From the NCBI GenBank assembly GCA_914767715.1, contig OU612068.1:806001-870000 (forward strand): a stretch of 64,000 nt of DNA. The letters are read 5' to 3'. A program made the translations under genes and the position numbers. The stretch is from Membranipora membranacea. Lineage: Eukaryota; Bryozoa; Gymnolaemata; Cheilostomatida; Membraniporidae. The notes beneath the pieces are model-generated. The model was not told the DNA's origin. It was given only the letters and a program-made list of their open reading frames with translations, and did not search any database. Of this stretch, positions 1 through 12,268 are shown one piece after another (the stretch's first letter is position 1; every line of letters begins with the position of its first letter).

Positions 1-2
1 TG

Positions 3-134
3 AATGAAGACAAGAAAAAGCAACGAAGTGAAGAGGCATGTAAATTGAAAAATCGTTTGTACGCTCCAGACAAGCCAGTCTGGGAGCATAACTTACTCAA
101 AGACATAGACTCATTAAATAATTTTGAATGGTAA
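3..134 (+). CDS. Possible C-terminal exon of an upstream gene (partial)
   Basis: An open frame enters from the left edge and ends at TAA 132-134. It encodes about 43 residues, rich in Lys/Glu at first (NEDKKKQRSEEACKLKNRL), then YAPDKPVWEHNLL and ending NFEW. The composition looks like a soluble protein tail rather than translated AT-rich spacer, but the start lies outside the window and I recognise no family. It could also be chance. Confidence 0.35.
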   Translation, partial: NEDKKKQRSEEACKLKNRLYAPDKPVWEHNLLKDIDSLNNFEW

Positions 135-639
135 TTATAACGCAAGATAAATCAAAACAATTCCTACAGACAATGGCGTACTCAGCCACTCTCTTAAACC
201 AAGGTATGCAATTGATCCAACATGAACCACTAAACCATAGGACTGCCGCCGTATTTCCCAACTTTGGGCCCAAAGTTAGGAAATGTGGCAGTCCGATGCA
301 CTAAGCTGTCTATGAAGTCATTTCTTCTGAAAATTGAATTTCATTTCTTTTGACAGCCAATTTGCAGGTGCTGGGCTGGCAATTTTCAGAATTATTAATC
401 AAAATAAGTAAGAAGGTTGAAGAATGATGTCTAACAATGAGGGAATTGATCATTACTCACAATTGTATGGAGGGAGGTCTGGCTTACCTCATTACTCCAG
501 CACTTGGAAGGACTCCCTCTCTATGTTCAGATTGAGCTATATTGTCTGTGTTGTAAATGTAAATGTAAATGTAAATCACTTTTTATTTAGCTGCTCTCCA
601 GCAATCTTTACACGAATATAAGATAGAGACATATACATA

Positions 640-775
640 TTCAATTTAGCGCACTCCTGTACAAGGTAGGAGTGGCTATTGTCCAGAGAGCTCACCTCCT
701 TCAGCAGCATGGGTAGTGACCGGGATTCGAACCTGCAACTCTCAGTTTGAGATGCTCGAATCCTAACCACCCTGC
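640..775 (-). repeat. tRNA-derived SINE, family B, copy 1
   Basis: Read on the minus strand it has a tRNA-like promoter pair: an A-box-like GGTTAGGATTCGAG and a B-box GGTTCGAATCC, followed by a tail ending in CAGGAGTGCGC. A second copy with the same order of blocks lies at 49985-50140. The anticodon region does not form a normal 5-bp stem with a 7-nt loop, so this is a SINE head and not a tRNA gene. Confidence 0.6.
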
Positions 776-1662
776 CTGTGTTTGTGTTTGTGTGTATATA
801 TACTTTTATTGTCAATCTACAATCATCTTTATGAATGTTTTTCATGCAGTGACAGAACAAATAACTTAAACAATAAGGAACAGCGGAGAGACAAAGAAAA
901 GAAATACACTAGAAAATAAAAATGAAACAGATCTGAATATTATTACAGTTGCGTGGTCTGCGCCTCGATATTTCTGTGTGAGGGGACCTGCTTCAGCTCT
1001 GAGCTTTTTAATATAAATATAACTATTAAAATACAAAGCCGTACACTCACCAGTACCTTGCAACATGCTCATCACTATCAAATTGACCATATTTAATATA
1101 TTTCAAAATTACTTGTTTTAAAACACAGCCAAAAAAATATGCTATGGTAGATACTGTATAGATTGAGAGTGGTTTTTTTGCTTAAGACTTTAATTGCTGA
1201 TTGAATTAATTGTAAAATACTGAATTTATTTTATTGACTTGAAATCTAAAGGGTTCCAATGACTAAAGTGGATCTTAAAACTATTTTTTGTATATCAATT
1301 TTCCGAGGACTGTATCCATTGAATTGCAAGTGGTGCATGCAATGGTGCTGTAGGGCAATCCTGCAAGTGGAATTCATTGACAACCGGTGGTAAAAAAACT
1401 ACGCAATCTTTTGTAAACCAAAGTGCCTTTTTCCTTTTAAATGGCACCTGCTCCGAAGACTGAAAGTTATGATTATTAGAATATAATGATGAAACAGTGA
1501 GATATTTGTTTTTTAGTTACGCAATGCAACAAGAGTGCTCAAAAGTATTTGAACAGCTATTTATGAACAATGTGATGAAACATTTTTTGTTTCCTCCAAT
1601 TTCAATCTCAAATTCACTTCATCATCATGCTATGCGCCCCTTACATTACCTCACCTTACCCT

Positions 1663-1772
1663 AGACCGAGTATGATCCATTTTGACCGCATTGGAGTTGC
1701 CCCTCTCTACTGACACACGTATCAGTAGAGAGGGGCAACTCCAATGAGGGCAAAATGGATCAAACTTGATCT
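1663..1772. repeat. Foldback (hairpin) MITE, copy 1
   Basis: The sequence folds on itself: TTGGAGTTGCCCCTC in the left arm pairs with GAGGGGCAACTCCAA in the right arm, and the outer ends read AGACCGAG... and ...ACTTGATCT. A relative with the same outer ends and arm motif (GAGTTGCTCCC/GGGAGCAACT) but a different loop lies at 63585-63702, so it is a dispersed family. Confidence 0.65.
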
Positions 1773-3747
1773 AACCTTACCCTACCTTACTCGTGAATTT
1801 TGCCAGGATGGCCAGAAATAATTCCGATTCATAGAGACAGGGCAGGTCGATAAACTCCTATACTAATGACAAAAAAAAAAAGTCAAGACACACCTCGCAC
1901 AAGATTGCCTCGTTCAGTCAGTAACTTGCTCTTTCTGCTCAAATACTGACCATAAAACAGTTTTATTGTCTTGAACAGCAACCATATCGGCATTTTCAAT
2001 TTGTTTAAATCAAATACTATGGACATAAAATAAGATAAGATTTTATTGAGACTCTTGCAGAAACCATGGGGTTTATAGTTATTAACATTATTAGGAATGT
2101 TAATAACTGGTAATTTTTGATTGCATTTCCTCCGTGGCATGTGTTTTTTGCTGCAGGGAAAGAGGGAAGCATCATTTATTATTATTTCCCCCACTTTACT
2201 TGTCTTAGGTAAGCTTTATCTGAGCCCCCCTCGACTCTTGCCCCGCCCGACGTCAAACTGTTTTGGGATGGACATTTTTATTTGTGAATATTGTCGTGTA
2301 TTCAACTTACATGTATTGTTGTATGGGTACTCCTAGCTCCCTAGTTTTGTATGTATCTTAGTCAGTCTCTCCCTTGGGCTTATCCACTTTTAGTCCACGT
2401 TTATTCTAATACCGTCCCCTCTCGCGCATACGGATATAGTCCGAGTCTGCGTCCTTTGCTAATCTCTTTCACCTGCTGTCTAGATCCCTTATTGCCTTAT
2501 GCTAATAATATCCGGTTCCACCACAAATGTTTCTTTTGATGCAAGAAGAAATTTAAAAGACCAGTTAATTAAGGTAATTAGCATTTATTATTAAATGTCT
2601 TCATTATAACCTAATAATTTTGGTACAAACATAGCAGCCAGCTATTTCTGTGCTGTTTGCGCTTTCCTATTGTTCCAAGTTATATAGCTATAACTATGAC
2701 TCATTTGTTTTAACCATCAGCCAGCATTATTACAGCGGCAGCTCAGTAATAGGAAGGTTTATCTCTGGCCGCCAGTAAATTTATTTATGTTTATCATGTT
2801 TTCAACTCGCTCCAAGGAATGTTATAGAACCCTACACCATGTAAGTCTAATTTTTTTAAATGAATAAGTTTATTCTGATGCGTTCCTAATATGTAGCAAA
2901 CTGTTTGTGGAGATTTCTATCCATTGCTATGGCTGTAACTTATGTTTGAGCACATATTATTATGTCATGTGTTCCATATTCATTATTATGATTTATCACA
3001 CAAACAAACGTTATATAAGACTATATATACCCTTTTTAGCGGTGTTAATTATTAGCTTGGAGGAGTTATGTTCTCAACAACAGCTGGTTAATTCAACTTC
3101 CTCTCCTATCAATAATTGTAAGAGCTTAAATTCATTTAGTCTTTCGTGTACTTTGTTTATTGTTTTTTTTGTCTTGTTTGTAATTCTATGACGATTTAAT
3201 TTTATGTTTAGCTTCATTGCATACCACATGTTAAATCGTTTCGTCTTGTCCTGTTTCATCAGTACATTGTGCATTGTCAGTATTTTTTATAGGTTACGTC
3301 TTCTAAATAAAATAATTACCCACAAGTCAGTTGGCAGTTAGTACGGACGTCATATACCAGCACACAAACTATGCGTGTATATACCAGCAGTACCATTATT
3401 TTGCTCTTTGAGAATTTAATCTAACATCTGATAGCGCAGTACAAACACAGACATATCATAATATCGGCCCATTCCAAGCCAAACAGTAGAAGGTACAAAA
3501 AATAATAGGACAGGAAAAGAACCACACTTGACAGGACAAAAACTAGGCTAACAGATGATTGCATAATACTCAAAAACAAAATTTGAGGCTTGGGTGAGAC
3601 TTTACATGTTTTACCGGATATAATTGTGTGATGATGCAACGAATTTTTCTCATTGCTAACTGTAATATTTTCTAATCTTCATGCATCCTAAAGTTAGTTT
3701 CATACTAAAATTCAGTTAGATTGTTTGTTTAAACCTGCAGTCAATCT

Positions 3748-4250
3748 ATAGACAGTTTTCTGCGCTCTTATTTATGCCTCAATTCTTATCCTCTTTCCAG
3801 TTTGGTACTTTTAACCTACACCGCATAGGAAAAACCTGCTGAAAGATGGTTATCTTGAAAACCGCTTATGTTAGGATAAACATGATTTTTGATTCAGAGT
3901 CTGAACCATTGAAAACCCTGTGAGACAGTTTCCTAATCATTGGAGGCTTAAATGTTGATAAATCTTAATTTTAGTGACGGGAATCATGAAAAAATTCTGC
4001 CAAATTGTCCGCAAAACAGGCAGAAAATGCTATAATTGACTATCCAAATACTAAAATTATTTCCCGAACCATGTCCATAGAGTTTTCAATGTTGCAGATT
4101 CTGAATCAATTTTTTATCCTATTATAAGCGGTTTTCAAGATAACCCTCTTTTCAGCACGTTTTTCCTATGCGGCGTGGGTTAAAAGTACCTAACTGGAGA
4201 GAGGACAACTCCGAATGGAGGCCTTAATCAGAGCTCAGAAAACTGTCTAT
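3748..4250. mobile_element. Inverted-repeat MITE, family 1, copy 1
   Basis: A ~500-bp element begins ATAGACAGTTTTCTG and ends with the reverse complement CAGAAAACTGTCTAT. The imperfect terminal inverted repeats run about 150 bp inward and include CCTATGCGGCGTGGG near the right end. A second copy at 33677-34190 is in the opposite orientation, and an interrupted third copy lies at about 42346-42945. There is no coding capacity, so it is non-autonomous. The ends suggest a TA target (TA-GACAG...CTGTC-TA). Confidence 0.75.
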
Positions 4251-5315
4251 TCAAAGCGTTGCACAGTTACCCCCCCCCCCCCCCCCCCGGCAAATTCATC
4301 TTCATGTAACCACACAATTCATCCTTACATATAATTAGTATTATTATATCATTATATCATTGTTATTAGTAAGCGATCTGGGTTGTAACAACTGGACATT
4401 AAATCACTGCTGCCTTTGTGATCCACTTTGATGACCGAATTTATTTATGATGCACCACTCTAACTGAGAGCAGGTGATTTTTAACCCATACCATCATAGA
4501 CCCACCATAGACACATCATAGATCATCTTAGACACACTAACTAACAGACATCCAAATTTTATTACAACAAATATTATAACTCTCTCCGGAATGGCGTAAT
4601 AGGTATGTTTATATTACCTTTTAGTCTATTCATTATAATTTTTATAGACAAATTTTCTGTGCCTGCATAGTACACTGTATTGTAGTTCATAGTACACTGT
4701 ATTGTAGTTCATAGTACACTGTATTGTAGTTCATAGTACACTGTATTGTAGTTCATAGTACACTGTATTGTAGTTCATAGTACACTGTATTGTAGTTCAT
4801 AGTACACTGTATTGTAGTTCATAGTACACTGTGTTGTAGTTCATAGTACACTGTATTGTAGTTCATGACCATATAACATTTTATACTCAACAGCACATTT
4901 TGCCGTACATTAATAATTTGTATATTAATTTTAGTTACACGTTGGTGAATTAGAGAGAAAAAATAAACACATTATATCAACACTATCAGTGCAACCCTCC
5001 ATATACCCAGAGAGAAGTTACACTAACTGAGACTGCAAGTGAACACTAAACAATACCATATTATCACAGAGTAAGGATATATACAGCTGAGATAAATAGG
5101 CTCGGGTCAGTTGCAGGTCTTCGTTTGAAGCTCACCAATGCCAATAGCTGGTGCTGGTTAGATATGAAGAGAGGGGGTTGAAAAGTATAAAATAAAGCTT
5201 ATTTTGGTAAAATCAGCTTGATACGCGGGAGTTATAAAAAGTGTGTTTTCACATTCCTCTCTAAAACTGTCCGGTCATAATATAATCCCATTAGTCAATC
5301 TGTGATTAAACCTTT
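4251..5315. other. Spacer downstream of the P450 gene
   Basis: It contains a poly-C run near 4270-4290 and the 22-bp minisatellite at 4666-4866. I see no gene. It lies 3' of the minus-strand P450 and probably includes that gene's 3' UTR. Confidence 0.55.
4666..4866. repeat. 22-bp minisatellite, nine copies
   Basis: Nine near-identical head-to-tail copies of a 22-bp unit containing TAGTACACTGTATTGTAG. The ACACTGT motif recurs at exact 22-nt spacing, and one copy has a single A-to-G change. It is non-coding. Confidence 0.9.
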
Positions 5316-8300
5316 TTAGGAGCGTTTAGTGATTTTGACATGGAAGTTTTTGGGAGCCCTGATTATTCCGCCTTTTTGTTGGTCACTCATATCTGTGATG
5401 CCCTCAGGAACCGTAAATGTGAAATTCTGAATCATCTCAATAAGAAAGTGTGTCACCTCTATCCTAGCTATCTGTTTACCTGGGCACGCTCTTTTCCCTG
5501 TCAACAGATATTAATGTAGCATAATTGGACAATCTGAATGAGTTCACTGTATAAAATAAGCTGAGAAACAGCTGCTTTAGATAGGGAACTTATGCTAGTT
5601 GGACATGTTTCAAGCCTTGTTTGTAAATAATTCCAACTTTAACACAATTAAACTAGTGGTCTGTAGAATTTATCAGAGGTAGATATTGAACAATCATCTG
5701 TATACTTGCTTCCACACACTACTTCTATGTTATGTTTACACTGTAGACTTGATGTACTATATTACTAATATACTTCGCGTAACACTGAGACACCCACCAA
5801 CAGAGAACGGTATGAAATGTTCAGAGTGCAGTAGCAGCTCTCCTTTCTCTCCGATCCATCTGTCTATTCTGAAGTTCTGTGGGTCTCCCCAGTATCTCTC
5901 ATCGTGATGTACACTGTATATATTAGCAAACATCATGGAGTCTTTAGGGAGAGTGTAACTTGCCACTGTAATGTCTTCATTCACTACATGTGGTGGAGTG
6001 ATTCCAGCTGTAACAGAATAATGTGGTGGAGTGATTCCAGCTGTAACAGAATATACTCATTCTACATGTGGTGGAGTGATTCCGGCTGTAACAGAATATA
6101 CTCATTCTAAAAACTGGTGTGGTGGAGTGATTCCAGCTGTAACAGAATATACTCATTCTACATGTGGTGGAGTGATTCCGGCTGTAACAGAATAATGTGG
6201 TGGAGTGATTCCGGCTGTAACAGAATATACTCATTCTACATGTGGTGGAGTGATTCCGGCTGTAACAGAATAATGTGGTGGAGTGATTCCGGCTGTAACA
6301 GAATAATGTGGTGGAGTGATTCCGGCTGTAACAGAATATACTCATTCTACATGTGGTGGAGTGATTCCAGCTGTAACAGAATAATGTGGTGGAGTGATTC
6401 CGGCTGTAACAGAATAATGTGGTGGAGTGATTCCAGCTGTAACAGAATAATGTGGTGGAGTGATTCCGGCTGTAACAGAATAATGTGGTGGAGTGATTCC
6501 GGCTGTAACAGAATATACTCATTCTACATGTGGTGGAGTGATTCCAGCTGTAACAGAATAATGTGGTGGAGTGATTCCGGCTGTAACAGAATAATGTGGT
6601 GGAGTGATTCCAGCTGTAACAGAATAATGTGGTGGAGTGATTCCGGCTGTAACAGAATAATGTGGTGGAGTGATTCCAGCTGTAACAGAATATACTCATT
6701 CTACATGTGGTGGAGTGATTCCGGCTGTAACAGAATAATGTGGTGGAGTGATTCCGGCTGTAACAGAATATACTCATTCTACATGTGGTGGAGTGATTCC
6801 GGCTGTAACAGAATAATGTGGTGGAGTGATTCCGGCTGTAACAGAATAATGTGGTGGAGTGATTCCGGCTGTAACAGAATATACTCATTCTACATGTGGT
6901 GGAGTGATTCCGGCTGTAACAGAATAATGTGGTGGAGTGATTCCGGCTGTAACAGAATAATGTGGTGGAGTGATTCCGGCTGTAACAGAATATACTCATT
7001 CTACATGTGGTGGAGTGATTCCGGCTGTAACAGAATAATGTGGTGGAGTGATTCCGGCTGTAACAGAATAATGTGGTGGAGTGATTCCGGCTGTAACAGA
7101 ATATACTCATTCTACATGTGGTGGAGTGATTCCGGCTGTAACAGAATAATGTAGTGGAGTGATTCCGGCTGTAACAGAATAATGTGGTGGAGTGATTCCG
7201 GCTGTAACAGAATAATGTGGTGGAGTGATTCCAGCTGTAACAGAATATACTCATTCTACATGTGGTGGAGTGATTCCGGCTGTAACAGAATAATGTGGTG
7301 GAGTGATTCCGGCTGTAACAGAATAATGTGGTGGAGTGATTCCGGCTGTAACAGAATAATGTGGTGGAGTGATTCCGGCTGTAACAGAATATACTCATTC
7401 TACATGTGGTGGAGTGATTCCAGCTGTAACAGAATAATGTGGTGGAGTGATTCCGGCTGTAACAGAATATACTCATTCTACATGTGGTGGAGTGATTCCG
7501 GCTGTAACAGAATAATGTGGTGGAGTGATTCCGGCTGTAACAGAATATACTCATTCTACATGTGGTGGAGTGATTCCGGCTGTAACAGAATAATGTGGTG
7601 GAGTGATTCCGGCTGTAACAGAATATACTCATTCTAAAACCTGGTGTGCTGGAAGTAAAAGAAGACAAGGACATACAATAGGGATTTGCAGTCAAACACG
7701 ATATCTCACTGAAATGACACCTTGGGAATCAAACTTGTTCAAGCAACAAACTCAATGGGATGTTTCAATGAAAAGAGAGGAGACAACTGCGTTTAAGCAT
7801 TCAATGAAGATAAGAGATATTTCTATAGTTTAAAAATATCCTGATGGAAAGCTGCGAGATTTAACCATTTGTAATCATTGTACTAATAAACTAATCACAC
7901 AGGGCATGAAAGGTATGCCGGTACTCTGAGATTGTTTGTGATTGATTTTTATGAGTGCCTGTGTTAGGCAAAGACTTAATAATAAACCTACACAGGACAC
8001 GATATACAGCTGAAGTGAGGCACTTAATTGTGGGCGACTAACGACATTGGAAGGTGTAGTAGCATTGGTGTTATCATTGATTTACTGTCCATAATCCCGG
8101 TTTTTTGTTCTTGACTCGATCAATTTTGATCGGATTTTGATTTTAAAAATTGCTTTACAATCAGCTGTTGTTTTTTCATCAAAATATTTTTTCGCCTAAA
8201 ATTTGTATCAAACTGTTTACGAGAAGCTGCTAAATAAATCGCAATTTTCAAACTCAGAAATTAAATGCCTCAGTGCCTCAATGCTATGCTCCATATAGTA

Positions 8301-11300
8301 TCCTGTCTAGGTCTATGGTTTTAGATCACTGGTGCATTCTGGGAATACTGTGAGGGAAGCAGCAGTGATAATATATCATATACTGACCGACAGACACAAA
8401 GCGGAATACTTCATTCACAAAAGCGTTTGTTTTTATGAGCTTGTCTTTATCTTTTCTGTCAAAGACTGCCTCACCAACAACCTGTCGGTAGAAAATGAAC
8501 AAAAATTGTCGAAAACATTGCCAATAAAAAAGGAGCTGGCAAGGTGTTTACTTTTTACTGGCCAAATAATGTGAAAGTTAACAGAAAGCTGAGCTGTATA
8601 AATTGCATCCAGGTTCCTTTCCTGGACGAGTCTTCTCTGTTGTGTCAAACTACAGTTTTGGAGTTTTCTTGTCTAAGTATTCTGAATGAATATTGTATCT
8701 TGGTTGATCTCTCAACTAGAATTCGCTAAAAATCTTCACCACTCAGGCCAAATTGCTCCCTAATCATTGGTTAAAAAAATTGCAAGGTATAGTCACACAC
8801 CACATTCCGAAGAATGGGCGGCGAAATAGTGTGTGCCTCAGGGGCTAGGCCGCAATGTCTGCGCCAGTTTGCTCTCAGTTTGTAGGCAGATCATGAATCT
8901 CAAGTAACAAAAAACCTTTCAAATCTCACCTCATCAATCTCCTCTCTGACTTGTTTTTGTATATCTTGGTACTTTGCCAGATACATGATAGCCCATCCCA
9001 AAGTGGTCGCCGTAGTCTCTGTTCCAGCTCTGAACAAGTCCACAATCGTACCGAAGATGTTCACAGCTGGAAAAGAAAACAGCAGATGGGATCAACAAGA
9101 TCAACAACATATAAGTGAGACATTGACTAACAGCAGGTTCTGAAATATTGACAGGTTACAAAATGAGCTTTACAATCACAATGCAAGTCGTCTGCTTTTA
9201 CTAGGCTTGCCAACGTAATCCAATCTACAACGAATTGTAGCAGCAGGGTTTGTTACAGAGTATTCAAATCGAATCAAGGCAATCGGGAGAAAGCTGTAGC
9301 ACTATAACACCTCGCAGGCTCGTAGTTTTAAGAGAGGCAAGAAGGCACTGCCTCCCCTAGAAGGCTAAATAAAGTGGCATAAAAACATTATAATAGAATT
9401 ATCCATGTAAGAATCAGTTTTTTTGACATTTCCATTGCCATTCGTATACTTTATATGCTTTTGGGGCTGGACCGAACAGGAGGAGCTTATGCCTCTCCTC
9501 CCAATTTATTCAAAATACAGTTCTGGCCTCACCTGTATAATATTCTCTGTTCTCTGTCTCATACTTGATATAGAGATCTAGAAAATCTCTAATCTCGCCT
9601 TCACAATAAGTAGATCTATGCTCCGCTAACTGCGAGTTTGTATAAGATTGTATATAGTCCTCACACTCATAAAATGTCTTCATCTGAAATCAGCAGCAGC
9701 AGTCTATATTATTGACAATTATAATGACGTAAAACACCCAGCGCAAGATTGGTTCTCCAATGGAAACAGAAAATTTTACAAAAATACCCCTCTGCAATGT
9801 CCAGAGGTTTCTCAGAGTTTCCAGGTTGCGAGTTTCCAGTTGCCAGTTTCCTCTGTGTAAACTCAGCTGCGTTTACACAGAGGAGATTTCTTAGTGTCTT
9901 CATGACTGCAGATTGGCAAGCAACTAGTTGCAGCTGTGTGAACACACTAGTGTCTCACAAACCAGGCACGGGCAGCCAATCTTAGCAACAGTTTCCAGAA
10001 TGCAGCAGTGTTGCATTTCAAGCAAATGTTGCTGGCAACTGGGTGGGGCTTAATTATTTCACCAATCACAATGATTCAAAAGAATCTGTCTGTTCTGTCC
10101 TAGGATCAGATTGCATACATTCATCACACTATCATGCGCAGATGGTTTCCTGTGTGTAAACAGATGGGCAACTGCAAGTTTCCACTTCAACTATTCAGAG
10201 GTTTCTCAAAGTTTCCACTCATCTCAATCTTACATCATTTTTAACTTTTTAACATCGTTTGATAACCATTCACCTGTTTTCCAGACAGCATGTTGCTCAG
10301 GAGAGGAACATATCCCAGGATGGGGAAAAAGTTTTCAGGGAATGCGAGCGGATTTATGGAGAAGAAGAGCATCAGTTTGCTCACAATAGCCGTCCACTTA
10401 GGGTCATCATAATCATTCCTATAATGAAGAAGGGAAGACTGTGGTAACAATGATCTGTGATTCTGAAGATAAACAGATCGTTGCCGGTAACAGGAGACAA
10501 CAAGGGGATTAAAACTCACATACATCAGGTCTACATATCATATAATCTGCCATAGCAAGTGGATTTGAGTTTTAAAAAGAAAAACAGATTATTGGAAAAA
10601 AACAATGTGAGAAAAGACTCTTGATCATAGTTATTATATACAATACTCTATGCTCTATAACTCTATGCTCTCAATAATATCCTTCAATCAAAAGTGGAGC
10701 GCAGTGGGTAATTTGCTTTACCTGGAACCAAATACAATAGAATGTATAACATTGGCTGTAGCGGACTGACACTTTGCTTTAATACCAGACACGATGCCTT
10801 TATTTCTCGATGCTTCCTGCTCAAAATAGCTGGTGAGAACAGACGCCTCCGTCTGTACAATCTCATCAAGTCCTTTCTTACCAACTCCGAAGTCTCTCAA
10901 GGCCAGCAAAGCAAACCGGCGCATCTCTGTGTTTGTTTCACCATTGCTCAATAAAATTCCTACAAGAAAAAACTAAAGAAGATAAGAGTACTTAATAACT
11001 TAATAAATTTAATAACTTAGTGCATTGTTTTTGAGTTCCATATGAAGGTGGGAATTTTTAGAACAGAATTGAGCATCGGTATATTTGTATTCACAAGAAT
11101 GTACTACTACAGTTCACAAACCGTTTTGCACACCACCGGATATCTTGTGTAGAACTGGTAATGTCTCGATAGGTCTGTTAGAGAATTCCTCCTTCCTGAA
11201 CAGCTCGTTCACCATGCTGCCATCGTTTATAAACACAAACCTCTGAACGCCCGCTTTGAATGTTGTTAATGGTCCGTATTTGAGATAGATGTCATGGAGA

Positions 11301-12268
11301 AACTCTGTTTGAGTAGCGTTGGCCACACTCCTCACTACAACGAAACCACCGCATACAGAAATCAGCTATCGGTATACCAGTAAGTGTGAAGTCACGACAA
11401 ACCAGTTCTAAAATGTCTGTGATGATTGACAGGAATCAGGATTATAATACTATCTTAGGATGTCGTTACACACACCATATTTTGCATATGTTTGGGGTAC
11501 TTTTAATACTGCCTGAAGCATTACACTGATAACGTGACATACAAATTATTGCATGTATGTCTCTGATCGATAGAGAGTGAACTAATTCACTTAGCATGAG
11601 TACCATCACAAGGCATATGGTGTGATGACCCGAGATCAATTTGTATTAAATAGACTCGAACGATCAGATATACACAAAATAATAGTGTATTCTGGAGCAT
11701 AGGATAGTTCTGACGCAGTGTGTGTAGGAGAAAGTGGCTGCCCCTGATAATATACAAACAACACACCTATGATGCCATCAGCTTTAAATTGTATTCAAAA
11801 TTACAATTGGCTCTTCTCATTTTAATTTCACGTTGTCGGGGACAGATTCGATGCTCTTCAGCTCACTCACCGAATGCCGGAAGGAGTCCCACAACTGGCC
11901 ATCCTTTAGGACCAGGAGGTAGATTCTTGTGTTTCCCTGATCTGAGCCATAAAATCAGACATACCAAGGAAGCAGCTCCCAATGCTAAAGTCGTATTGTT
12001 TCCTTCCTGTAGCAGCTCTGGTAGATTAAGAATTTTCTCTCTGCAATATAAACCATGATGTCAACCAGGTATTAAATAAAATCAGAGGTGACAATTCACA
12101 ATCGTGATATGATTGATTTTACAGAATGAAACATGATCTGACAGTCCTTAGCAGTAGAGATAAACTATAAAATAAAAATCACAAGAGCTAGAAGGAAGCT
12201 CACCTGATTGATTGTAAGACTGCTAATGGATAATCCGACGGAGGCAGAAACTTGGAAAACTCCACCAT
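5316..12268 (-). CDS. Cytochrome P450, CYP2-like microsomal, 10 exons, 534 aa
   Basis: A heme-thiolate monooxygenase, probably ER-bound and oxidising small lipophilic substrates. Exons (minus strand): 12268-12204, 12040-11871, 11334-11122, 10959-10722, 10418-10274, 9683-9533, 9066-8930, 8481-8388, 6007-5798, 5497-5316. All junctions are GT-AG, phases agree, and the total is 1605 nt. An N-terminal hydrophobic anchor (about residues 42-55) is followed by the proline hinge PPGPKGWP. The I-helix AGTETT is at about 341-346, K-helix ExxR (EVFR) at 397-400, the PERF-region FRIDRW at 450-455, and the heme loop FSVGKRACPG has Cys479. The K-helix exon is only 94 nt but fits in phase. The hinge, I-helix and heme-loop forms are of CYP2/clan-2 type; the exact family needs a tree. 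All key residues are present. Intron 9 (6008-8387) holds a large array duplicating its own 3' splice site. The substrate is unknown. Confidence 0.93.
5985..7636. repeat. 33/45-bp minisatellite built from a P450 splice acceptor
   Basis: About 44 head-to-tail units of 33 or 45 nt fill intron 9 of the P450 and abut exon 9. On the gene strand each unit is the 3' end of the intron (TTCTGTTACAG) joined to the first ~18-24 nt of the exon (C[T/C]GGAATCACTCCACCAC). Long units add ATGTAG from the exon joined to AATGAGTAT from the intron. The real exon 9 begins in the last unit, at 6007. Both unit lengths are multiples of three, so long open frames arise on both strands. These are a by-product and not genes. 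Confidence 0.93.
8787..8888 (-). repeat. SINE family A, 3'-end fragment
   Basis: This stretch in P450 intron 7 is the reverse complement of the tail of the element at 41415-41612. Both share blocks such as GGCGCAGACATTGC and GGCACACTATTTCGCCGCC when read in the same direction. The tRNA-like head is missing here. Confidence 0.65.
9848..9886. repeat. Short hairpin in a P450 intron
   Basis: CCTCTGTGTAAAC and GTTTACACAGAGG face each other across a short loop. Flanking blocks around AGAGGTTTCTC and GAGTTTCCA recur at about 10196-10220, suggesting a decayed foldback element in intron 5. Confidence 0.5.

Larger units (their letters stand above)
135..3747. other. Intergenic stretch with dispersed repeats
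   Basis: I see no gene here. The stretch holds a tRNA-derived SINE fragment (about 640-775) and a foldback element (1663-1772). The short open frames have no recognisable domains, no splice-compatible neighbours and biased AT-rich translations. Confidence 0.6.

Noticed and set aside
5985-7636. CRISPR-like repeat array
   Set aside because: The units are contiguous with no unique spacers, the two unit sizes differ by a fixed 12 nt, and the surrounding DNA is an animal gene.
5977-7695. A 572-codon open frame on the minus strand and 345- and 151-codon frames on the plus strand
   Set aside because: They come from the 33/45-bp array, whose units are multiples of three and lack stops in those frames. 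None is the P450 frame.
8388-8481. P450 missing its K-helix, hence a pseudogene
   Set aside because: A 94-nt exon with EVFR and matching phase on both sides was found, and the full model then sums to a multiple of three.
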